Below are positions 17,401 through 24,929 of a stretch of DNA of 64,000 nt, piece by piece. The position numbers and the translations under genes are program-made. The stretch comes from an uncultured Megasphaera sp. (lineage in GTDB: Bacteria; Bacillota; Negativicutes; Veillonellales; Megasphaeraceae). The notes below the pieces were generated by a model. It searched no databases and was not told where the DNA came from. It worked only from the letters and a program-made list of their open reading frames with translations. The DNA lies in contig CAKPVJ010000006.1 in the NCBI GenBank assembly GCA_934193515.1, positions 1 to 64,000 on the forward strand. The letters run 5' to 3'. How positions within the stretch are numbered: position 1 is the first letter of the stretch; each line of letters starts with the position of its first letter.

Positions 17401-18123
17401 ATGCTGCGGATTGCGATTTGTGATGATCAGATGCAACAGCTTAGAGAAATACGAAACTTAGCAGAAAATTATATCCAACGGCATCAGGAAACGGCGACCT
17501 ATACGGAATATGTCAACGCCTTTACCTTTTTGGAAGACTTGGACAAACAAAAATACGACCTCGTACTGCTGGATGTCTGCATGCCCGGGATTTTGGGAAC
17601 AGAAGTTGCCAATGAAATGAGGGAAAAGAAATATCATGCCGAAATCATCTTTTTGACGACCAGCGATGAATTTGCTGTCGAAGCCTTTGCCCTCAAAGCC
17701 GTTCATTACTTGGTCAAACCTGTGCGGCAAGAATTGTTTGACATAGCGATGGACAGAGCGCTCGAAAAAATCAAGCAGTGTCACAGCGGCAAAATCATTT
17801 TCCGTCTCGTCGGCTGCGGTATTCAGATTGAAGAAGTAGACCATATTGCCTACGTCGAAAGCGACGGCCATGTTCAGCGGGTATTTCTGACAGACGGCAC
17901 GTCCTTGGATTCCAGACAGTCGCTGACATCCCTGCTCAACACGCTGGAATGCATCGTTCCGGGGCAGTTTGTATTGCCGGGCAAAGGATTCATCGTCAAC
18001 CAAAAAGCAATTCACGTCATCAAAAGCAATTATATCGAAATCCAAGGAAAAGAAATTCCTATAGCGAAACGTAAATACCGTCAGTTTCAAGAAGGCTATT
18101 TCCGCTATATCTTTTCTAAATAG
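17401..18123 (+). CDS. LytTR-family response regulator (AgrA/VirR type)
   Basis: A 240-residue cytoplasmic regulator. Residues 1-125 form a receiver domain with the acidic pair in ICDDQ, phosphorylation site Asp58 (DLVLLDVCMPG), Thr in FLTTSD and the Lys of LVKP. Residues about 140-238 form a LytTR DNA-binding domain (VDHIAYVESDGHVQRV, then FVLPGKGFIVN). Such regulators pair with GHKL sensor kinases, and two GHKL-type sensors lie just beyond the adhesin gene. AAAGGAGG precedes ATG 17401. Its closest downstream neighbour is the adhesin, 102 nt away, so it is the obvious candidate regulator of that gene. Confidence 0.93.
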   Translation: MLRIAICDDQMQQLREIRNLAENYIQRHQETATYTEYVNAFTFLEDLDKQKYDLVLLDVCMPGILGTEVANEMREKKYHAEIIFLTTSDEFAVEAFALKAVHYLVKPVRQELFDIAMDRALEKIKQCHSGKIIFRLVGCGIQIEEVDHIAYVESDGHVQRVFLTDGTSLDSRQSLTSLLNTLECIVPGQFVLPGKGFIVNQKAIHVIKSNYIEIQGKEIPIAKRKYRQFQEGYFRYIFSK

Positions 18124-18153
18124 AAATAAAACGTACACCTACTCTATCTATAC

Positions 18154-18200
18154 GACCACACAGGTGGTCTATCACCCAATATAATACAAAACGTTTTGTA
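18154..18200. promoter_or_regulatory. Adhesin promoter region with two inverted repeats
   Basis: GACCAC-N4-GTGGTC (18154-18169) sits where a -35 would be, TATAAT lies at 18180-18185 without a recognisable -35, and the perfect 16-bp palindrome TACAAAACGTTTTGTA (18185-18200) covers the predicted start. The absent -35 suggests activator dependence, perhaps on the LytTR regulator. The second palindrome resembles LacI/CcpA-type operators with a central CG. Confidence 0.55.
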
Positions 18201-18225
18201 TACACAAGCGAAGGGAAGTGTCTAT

Positions 18226-21200
18226 ATGAATAAAATATTTAAAGTCATCTATAGTAAAGTACGGAACTGCTATGTCGTCACATCAGAATTTGCCAAAGCC
18301 AATACCAAATCGTCCACAGGATCAGCCAAACAAACTGCAAAAAAATCGTTGCTCTCCTTGGCGATTGCGATGGGTATTGCTGGCGGAGGCTTTGTAAATG
18401 TCGGGGCGGCTGAGTTTGTAGAAGTGCCAACTATTGGTGGCTCGAAGGAGAAAGTGTATACCAAATTCGGCACTGAGGTATATGTACGAGATGAGGTAGA
18501 AGCGAAGCTCACAAATAAGCTGAAATATTACTATACCGCGACAGCGGTTGATCAAAAGCTCGACGCCCTCTCAACAGGTGCCACTACGAACAAAGACAAT
18601 ATTACTACCTTGGATAGCAAGACCGCAGGACTCTCTGCTGACGGCAAGTCTCTGAGTGGCATGACTACCGTTTCTGGTACTAACGTGGAAACAGGAGCGC
18701 TGACGGTGACGGGGGAGATCAAGAATGGCGCGGGCGTGACCACCACACTGGCTGATATCAATGATTCCATGAAGAAAACCACAAGGATTGACTATGATGC
18801 AGCCAATGATACCACTTCTGTCAATGGCATGAAGGTTGGACAGCAAGTTGATATGGGTGGAAAGAATCTTACCGATGTGGGAACCATCAATGGCATTAAA
18901 CTTGGTACGAATGAAAGCGGCAACTATATTTCTCAGGATGGCTCGATCTTGGGCAATATGAAAAATGTTGATACCCAGGTAGGGAAGAATGCTGTTGCTA
19001 TCGGGGAAAATACGACTGCTATCACAGCATTAGATACCAAAGTCGGGGAAATCGATGACCGCACCGGCGGTATCAAACGGAACACGGAAGACACCCAGAC
19101 CACCATCGAAGGCAAAGTGACCGTGGACAACAGCGGGAATGTGGGTGGCGTGAAGGATCTGTCTGCTGAAACTATCGAGACCACGGGGAATGCGACCATC
19201 GGCGGCAAGCTCGGTGTCACTGGCGAGACCACGCTCAATGACAAACTGATCGCGAAAGGCGAAGCGACATTTGAGAAAGCTGTCACCGTACAGAAAGACC
19301 TGACGGTCGATGGCAAACTCAATGTAGGCGAGATCTACTTGGAGAATAATAAGCTGGACGCAGCAACCGGCAAAAAGCATGATAGTGCTACCGCCATCAC
19401 GGCGGATGGGATCTCGAATTTGGCTAAAGTAACAGATCATGGCCATACCACCGAGAGCCAGTTCACCCATAATGAAAAAGGGACGATCAATTATGCCAAA
19501 GACGGGAACACCACGGACTGGACAGAAACCCGTTCGGATGTGACAGCAAATGGTGTCACGACCGAAGTCAAAGATTCGAAGGGAAATCGCACCAATACGA
19601 GCCAGACCGCGGATGGCATCAAAGGCTATGCGACTGACAAGGACGGCAATAAGACCTATACGAAAGTCACTGCGACAGAGAATAGCTTCCAGATTCAGGA
19701 CAAGGATGGGAAGAATAAGAATCATCAGGTCAATACCAAGGATTCGTCCGTGACGGAAATCACGAATGAAGACGGCAAGACCACGAAGACAGAGCAGACA
19801 GCGACGGATATCACCAATACCGCGAAAGACGGCACCATCACAAACGATGCACAGACTATCGTGAACAACACAACCGGCGATATGACGAATACCGTAGGCG
19901 GCAAGCTGACTACCACTGTGACCGGACAGGCGACGGAGAACTTCAACGGCGGACTTGATACCAATGTCACTGGTACGGAAAATCATATTGTCACTGGGGC
20001 TCAGAACATCCACGTCACTGAAAACCAGACCAACACGATCGATGGGAATCAGGTAAACACCATCGGCGGAGACCAGATCACGAACGTGACCGGCGATATT
20101 TCGAACAAAGCGAAGAACATCACCAACGAAGCGAATACGAAGCTGACAGACAAGGTGGGCGATAATACCCGCGTGCTGGACAGCGAAGGCATCACGGATA
20201 CCGTTCCGGGTGCTGGTGGAAAAGGCTCGACCTTCAAACAGCGCATCGATGCCATTATGGGCAACGTAAAGACGGATGCTGGCGAATCCGAAGTGACACA
20301 GAAGGGGGATGAGATCACCTCTGTCGTCGGCAAAGGAGAAGCCACCATTTCCCGTGTGACCCAGAAGAAAGGCAGCCTTGAGGCAGTGGTGACCGATGGT
20401 ACCAGTTTCAATCATTCCCGTGATATAGCCAATGCATCGTCTAAGACGCTGACCGGTTACAATAAAATGAATCAGCTGTTGGACGACCTGAATTCTTCCA
20501 CAAAGACAATCACCGATGGCACCCATAAGACCTCTAAGGTACAGACTGCGCTCGATATCACCAATACCGCGGCGGATGGCACCATCACAAACGATGCAAA
20601 GAATATCGTGAACAATGCAAGCGGCGATATGACGAATACCGTAGGTGGCAAGCTGACTACCACAGTAACTGGAGCAACGGAAGAAAACTACAATGGTGGA
20701 CTGACGACCAATGTGACTGGTGAAGAAAATCATACCGTGACCGGAAAGCAGAATAACAAGGTCACTGGCAAGCAGACCAATACCGTGGAAGGCGGGCAGG
20801 AAAATATCATTTCCGGTGGTCAGACCAATACCATCACTGGTGGGCAGATTAACAATATCACTGGCGACCAGACCACTACCATTACGGGTAACAAGACAGA
20901 AACCGTAACGGAAAATGTGACCGAAGACTACAAGAAGAATCTCACTACCACGGTAGGTGGCAATGAAATCCATGAGGTGAAGGGAACTAAGACGGAAACT
21001 GTAGAAGGAAAAGTGATCGAAAACTTCAAAGGTGGGCAGGAAACCAATGTGACTGGGAATCAGGATATCCACGTCACTGGCAAGCAGACCAACAAGATCG
21101 ATGGGAATCAGGAAAACACCATCGGCGGAGACCAGATCACGAACGTGACCGGCGATATTTCGAACAAAGCGAAGAACATCACCAACGAAGCGAATACGAA

Positions 21201-22392
21201 GCTGACTGACAAGGTGGGCGATAATACCCGCGTGATCAATTCGAGAAGCATCACCGATACCGTGGGTGCAGCGAATCGCATGATCGAAGATGGTAAGATT
21301 ACCGACAACGCAGGAGACTCGACGGTCACTACGGAGAAAGACAAAGGGACCACGTTCACCAAGAGAGGTTCTATGGCTTATCGCGATGGCGGATCGACGG
21401 ATACGAATATCTCCGGCAATACCATCACCACCGGTAAGGTCACCATGGACTACGCAGAAGTGATGAAAGACCTCGGCGTCCATGGCAATGCAACTGTGGA
21501 TAATGATCTCACCGTCGAAGGCACCACCACCACCAAGACTCTGAATGTGACGGAAGATGCAAGAGTCGACAGAGATCTCGCTGTCGGCGGCAATGCGACC
21601 ATCACAGGCGACGTGACTGCGAATTCCTACAAAGTGGGACGCAATACCTACATCGACGCGAATGGCATCAATGCGAATAACCAGAAGATCACGAATGTGG
21701 CTGACGGCAGCATTTCTGAAGGCAGCAAAGATGCAGTCAATGGCGGGCAGCTCTTTGAAACGAATCGCCGGATTGACCAGTTTGATTCTCGCATCAATGA
21801 AGTAGGTGCCAATGCGGCGGCAATGGCTAACCTGCATCCGATGGAATTTGATGCGGATTCCAAGCTGAATGTGGCTGTCGGCGTGGGCAATTACCGCAAC
21901 AAGACAGCTACAGCCATGGGATTGTTCTATCGTCCCAACGAAGATGTTATGTTCAATGTATCTTCGACGATTGGCTCCAGCGACAACATGATTGGCGGCG
22001 GCGTGTCCTTCCGCTTGGGAAGCGGCGGCAACAAGCTGAAAAATAAAGCCTTTGCCGATGCGGCAGAGCAGAATAAACAGCTCAAATCGCAGGTAGATAC
22101 GCTGCAGGCTCAGATGGATGCGCTCCTTTCGGTCATCAATCCGAACATGTCGAAAGATTTCCCGGATGTACCGGATAATCACTGGGCTTATGAAGCTGTA
22201 TCCCGTCTTGCCGGCAACGACATCATTCAAGGCTATGAAGACGGCAAGTATCATGGTGAACGGACAATGACCCGCTATGAAATGGCGGTGATTATTTACA
22301 AAGCACTGCAAAAAGGCATAAAAGCTGAAGCTAAATTGGTAGAAGAATTTAAACCAGAACTCAAAGCAATAGCTGCACATGAAAAAGCATAA
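18226..22392 (+). CDS. Trimeric autotransporter adhesin with C-terminal SLH domain
   Basis: A 1388-residue surface adhesin. MNKIFKVIYSKVRNCYVVTS is an extended signal peptide region, followed by a hydrophobic signal segment ending near VGAAE. A long passenger of Thr/Asn/Gly-rich repeats (many of the form NTxTGxQ) runs to about residue 1140. A YadA-type stalk follows (NQKITNVADGS..., DAVNGGQLF), then the YadA membrane anchor at about 1202-1267. Beyond the anchor come a coiled coil (about 1270-1305) and one SLH domain (about 1311-1361, FPDVPDNHWAYEAV...RYEMAVI). The trimeric barrel would span the outer membrane, with the SLH domain in the periplasm able to grip peptidoglycan, as SLH domains of Veillonella OmpM porins do. 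ATG 18226 fits the signal peptide. Codon use is richer in ATC/ACC than in the neighbours. Confidence 0.93.
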   Translation: MNKIFKVIYSKVRNCYVVTSEFAKANTKSSTGSAKQTAKKSLLSLAIAMGIAGGGFVNVGAAEFVEVPTIGGSKEKVYTKFGTEVYVRDEVEAKLTNKLKYYYTATAVDQKLDALSTGATTNKDNITTLDSKTAGLSADGKSLSGMTTVSGTNVETGALTVTGEIKNGAGVTTTLADINDSMKKTTRIDYDAANDTTSVNGMKVGQQVDMGGKNLTDVGTINGIKLGTNESGNYISQDGSILGNMKNVDTQVGKNAVAIGENTTAITALDTKVGEIDDRTGGIKRNTEDTQTTIEGKVTVDNSGNVGGVKDLSAETIETTGNATIGGKLGVTGETTLNDKLIAKGEATFEKAVTVQKDLTVDGKLNVGEIYLENNKLDAATGKKHDSATAITADGISNLAKVTDHGHTTESQFTHNEKGTINYAKDGNTTDWTETRSDVTANGVTTEVKDSKGNRTNTSQTADGIKGYATDKDGNKTYTKVTATENSFQIQDKDGKNKNHQVNTKDSSVTEITNEDGKTTKTEQTATDITNTAKDGTITNDAQTIVNNTTGDMTNTVGGKLTTTVTGQATENFNGGLDTNVTGTENHIVTGAQNIHVTENQTNTIDGNQVNTIGGDQITNVTGDISNKAKNITNEANTKLTDKVGDNTRVLDSEGITDTVPGAGGKGSTFKQRIDAIMGNVKTDAGESEVTQKGDEITSVVGKGEATISRVTQKKGSLEAVVTDGTSFNHSRDIANASSKTLTGYNKMNQLLDDLNSSTKTITDGTHKTSKVQTALDITNTAADGTITNDAKNIVNNASGDMTNTVGGKLTTTVTGATEENYNGGLTTNVTGEENHTVTGKQNNKVTGKQTNTVEGGQENIISGGQTNTITGGQINNITGDQTTTITGNKTETVTENVTEDYKKNLTTTVGGNEIHEVKGTKTETVEGKVIENFKGGQETNVTGNQDIHVTGKQTNKIDGNQENTIGGDQITNVTGDISNKAKNITNEANTKLTDKVGDNTRVINSRSITDTVGAANRMIEDGKITDNAGDSTVTTEKDKGTTFTKRGSMAYRDGGSTDTNISGNTITTGKVTMDYAEVMKDLGVHGNATVDNDLTVEGTTTTKTLNVTEDARVDRDLAVGGNATITGDVTANSYKVGRNTYIDANGINANNQKITNVADGSISEGSKDAVNGGQLFETNRRIDQFDSRINEVGANAAAMANLHPMEFDADSKLNVAVGVGNYRNKTATAMGLFYRPNEDVMFNVSSTIGSSDNMIGGGVSFRLGSGGNKLKNKAFADAAEQNKQLKSQVDTLQAQMDALLSVINPNMSKDFPDVPDNHWAYEAVSRLAGNDIIQGYEDGKYHGERTMTRYEMAVIIYKALQKGIKAEAKLVEEFKPELKAIAAHEKA
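20028..20175 (+). repeat. Internal adhesin duplication, copy 1
   Basis: 148 bp that recur at 21087-21234 with only a handful of differences, 1059 bp (353 codons) apart, in frame. The near-identity at DNA level points to recent duplication or gene conversion. Confidence 0.9.
21087..21234 (+). repeat. Internal adhesin duplication, copy 2
   Basis: Second copy of the 148-bp unit at 20028-20175. A shorter similar block around the NTVGGKLTTTVTG segment also recurs near 19884 and 20634. Confidence 0.9.
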
Positions 22393-22431
22393 CAAAAAAC
22401 AGTAAGATAAAAGACACTCCCTGTTAGATAG

Positions 22432-22470
22432 ATACCCCCTTTACCACAAGTTGGTACAGGGGGTATTTGC
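22432..22470. terminator. Convergent hairpin between adhesin and sensor genes
   Basis: ATACCCCC and GGGGGTAT, with inner TACC/GGTA pairing, form a strong stem. T tails are short on both sides, so termination efficiency is uncertain. It probably serves both converging units. Confidence 0.6.
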
Positions 22471-22503
22471 ATAAGATTGTTTGGTTGTGCCATGTATTAG
22501 GTA

Positions 22504-23847
22504 TTAAGAATGGGGGGGGGCGGATTTAACGATATGCGGTACTTGCAGATAGGTCTTGAACCAGCCGTTTTCTTGCGTGCAGAGAATGGCCGCATCGTAT
22601 TTTTCCTGAAATTGTTTCAGCGAACTCATACCCAAGCCGTGTCCTTTGCGAGTCGTCACAGGAAAGCCGTCTGCATCTAAGGGGACGGGCTTGTCAAAGC
22701 GGTTTTGAATGCAGAGAGCCAATACAGATGCCTGCTGTTTGGACATAATCTGAATTTGCTGTCGGGAAGCGGGCTGTTCCTTGCTGGCATGAATCGCGTT
22801 TTCGATGAGGTTGGCAAAGACCATGGACAAATCCGAATCCATCGTGGTTTGGAATGGCACATCGACGGCTACGGTTATGGGAATGCCAAGCTGCCGGGCT
22901 TTTTGGATATAGACAGTGAGCGTGGCATTCAGCAGGGAGTTTAGGCAGAATCGTTCAATTTTTGTTTGCGAAAAAGAGGAGTCCAGCTGTTGCAGCAGCA
23001 TTGAGGCGTCTGTGAACTGCGATGCCGTAATCATAGATTCCAGCTTAGCGAGCGTTTTTCGTTTATTTTTTAATAATTGATGAATTTGCTGCTGTGATTG
23101 CTGCAAGGTTGTTGTGTATTGAGAAATAGATTTGAGCTCTGTTTGCAATGCAGCGTGCTGTTTATATTGGGTTATTTCTACTTCCATTTGCGATAAGCCT
23201 TTGCGGATGCTTAGGCAAAACAAAATGGTCGCCAAGGCAATAGCGGTACGGGGAAGGAAGAATGGCAACGCACCTTGTATGGGACGGGACATGACAAAAT
23301 AGACTTCGTCCATAAAAAGAGCAAAGGCAAATATACTGGTATATTTCCAAAAATAACGCGTGCTGAGGTGATGATACTGTATAAAGATGGTGTGGAAATA
23401 GGAACGGATACACGGAAATACTAAGGCGTATAATCCAATATACAAGACGATGTGTACGGGAAAATATGCCGTATGTTGTGAGGGAGTAATGAAACAGAAC
23501 AAAATCCGCATGGTCAAGGTATGCAGGGTAATGGTGAGAATCGAATAGAGACTGAAAATAAGGAGATGCTGAAACCAATAGGGGCGCAGGGCATAGACAG
23601 TCAGTACAAAATAGGGTATCCAACACGTCACGGCCAGTATTTTATAGGAATACAGCGTGTAGGATAAGGTGCCGCTGAAAAAGAGGTATTGTGTCAGCAG
23701 AATATCGATGATGGCGATACAGCCGTAGCTGTACCGCAGACGGCGGTGGACTGCCGCTGAGGTAAACGGAGACAATGCCAGATAGTGCAGGGCGACAGAA
23801 GGAAGCTTGGAGATCGTAAATAAGAATGCTGTCAGGGCAATACTCAT
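22504..23847 (-). CDS. GHKL sensor protein with ATPase domain but no phosphoacceptor His
   Basis: A 447-residue AgrC-like membrane protein. The N-terminal half holds about six membrane segments homologous to the upstream gene product (compare CWIPYFVLTVYALRPY). A dimerisation helix region follows, then the FCLNSLLNATL segment and a GHKL ATPase domain with N box (NLIENAIHAS) and G box (GHGLGMSSL). At the position of the RHD phosphoacceptor motif it has LKN (QLLKNKRKTL), so it should not be autophosphorylated there. It starts at ATG 23847 in an ATGA overlap with the upstream gene, implying coupled translation. A run of nine C lies in the last codons. Confidence 0.85.
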   Translation of the reverse strand: MSIALTAFLFTISKLPSVALHYLALSPFTSAAVHRRLRYSYGCIAIIDILLTQYLFFSGTLSYTLYSYKILAVTCWIPYFVLTVYALRPYWFQHLLIFSLYSILTITLHTLTMRILFCFITPSQHTAYFPVHIVLYIGLYALVFPCIRSYFHTIFIQYHHLSTRYFWKYTSIFAFALFMDEVYFVMSRPIQGALPFFLPRTAIALATILFCLSIRKGLSQMEVEITQYKQHAALQTELKSISQYTTTLQQSQQQIHQLLKNKRKTLAKLESMITASQFTDASMLLQQLDSSFSQTKIERFCLNSLLNATLTVYIQKARQLGIPITVAVDVPFQTTMDSDLSMVFANLIENAIHASKEQPASRQQIQIMSKQQASVLALCIQNRFDKPVPLDADGFPVTTRKGHGLGMSSLKQFQEKYDAAILCTQENGWFKTYLQVPHIVKSAPPHS

Positions 23848-24752
23848 GATGGTCGCCTCTTTTCTATATGCGGCGGCAACTCTTGCTGCAGTGTATGAAT
23901 AAAGGCGAGGGCCTCATCGGTATTTTCTTCCTGCAGCAGGGCCGAAAGAATGCGGATTTGATGCCGTGTGTCATGGCGTAGTACGGACATACGCCGATAC
24001 GATGCGTCCAGTGAGCGAGCATATTGCCGGAGCTGCTGCAGTCTGTTTTGCAGCAGGATATTTTTCTTGTGGAGAATAAGCCGCTGGGACAGATGCGAAA
24101 TCCCTTGATAGACAGCCATAGCGAGGGCAATGCCAGCCAGGGCGTTGAAAAAACGCGGCCAAATGTACAACTGAGATAATGGCGAGGGAGATGCCATGAA
24201 AAAGCCCTGATTGACAGAAATCAGAAGGGGAATCAGGCAGCAGTATTTCCAAATATAAGGTCGGTGAATGGCTTGATGCTGTAAAAATATTTTCAAGAAA
24301 AACCAGCGTATGATAGGCAAGAAGAGGATAAATAAAGCAATATACAATACTTCGTGGACAACAATGTAGGCATCAAATTGGGCAGCGGGTACCCAGGATA
24401 ATACGATATTCATGGAAAGGGTGTGCATGGAAATCATGTAAATCGACTGCATTCCCAAAATAAAAATATGTTGGGGAATATACGGTCGAATGATACATAG
24501 GTTGACAAGAAAATAGGGAAACCAGGCAACCATTAGAAAGAATTTGCAAAACAGCCAAGTGGGAGTGAGGGCTGCTGTATAGAATGCTGTACTCATTCCC
24601 AAAAATTCACATAAGAAGATACACACATACATGCCGATAAGCATGCGTTTGGTGCGTGGTGTGACGATAGTCTGAAACGGTACGTAGCGGATGTAGGCAG
24701 GCGGCAGCAGACTAAATGCCAAGAGAAAGGCTAGGATGAGAGAATAAGACAT
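23844..24752 (-). CDS. AgrC-like sensor with His-box but no ATPase domain
   Basis: A 302-residue membrane protein: about six membrane segments, a coiled linker and a dimerisation/phosphoacceptor region with intact SVLRHDTRHQI, His being the expected phosphorylation site. It ends soon after (PHIEKRRPS), before the segment where the FCxNxxLN and GHKL ATPase domain should begin. The stop is a clean TGA overlapping the next start codon, so there is no sign of a frameshift. ATG 24752 is chosen because AGAAGG lies just upstream; the longer frame to 24824 lacks a site of its own. Its partner for phosphorylation is likely the next gene product (inference). Confidence 0.82.
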   Translation of the reverse strand: MSYSLILAFLLAFSLLPPAYIRYVPFQTIVTPRTKRMLIGMYVCIFLCEFLGMSTAFYTAALTPTWLFCKFFLMVAWFPYFLVNLCIIRPYIPQHIFILGMQSIYMISMHTLSMNIVLSWVPAAQFDAYIVVHEVLYIALFILFLPIIRWFFLKIFLQHQAIHRPYIWKYCCLIPLLISVNQGFFMASPSPLSQLYIWPRFFNALAGIALAMAVYQGISHLSQRLILHKKNILLQNRLQQLRQYARSLDASYRRMSVLRHDTRHQIRILSALLQEENTDEALAFIHTLQQELPPHIEKRRPS

Positions 24753-24929
24753 AGGATACCTTCTTTTTAGTATAGTATGATATAACGTATGTTTATTTGT
24801 ATTGTACCATAAAATCACCTCCATACATATACAAACAGCATTTTGTAGATTGGTTATGATATGAGGAAAAATTAGAGATAGGTATAGAATATGATATAAT
24901 ACTATATATGACTATAGGAGGGATTGTGC

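Noticed and set aside
19800..21250. CRISPR-like array from the many short repeats
   Set aside because: The repeats are in-frame protein repeats of variable spacing inside one large gene, with no cas genes near.
18226..22392. Recent horizontal transfer of the adhesin because of its different codon use
   Set aside because: Repeat-rich surface proteins often have skewed codons. The Negativicute-type SLH and extended signal peptide fit the host, and no mobile genes flank it apart from one short remnant.
19030..22395. 1121-codon open frame antisense to the adhesin
   Set aside because: It is a shadow frame. The biased codons of the Thr/Asn/Gly-rich repeats leave few antisense stops. There is no ribosome site and no recognisable domain, while the sense frame has a full domain order.
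17401..24752. A complete Agr quorum-sensing locus
   Set aside because: AgrC-like and AgrA-like proteins are present, but I found no AgrB protease and no AgrD-like precursor in the intergenic regions.
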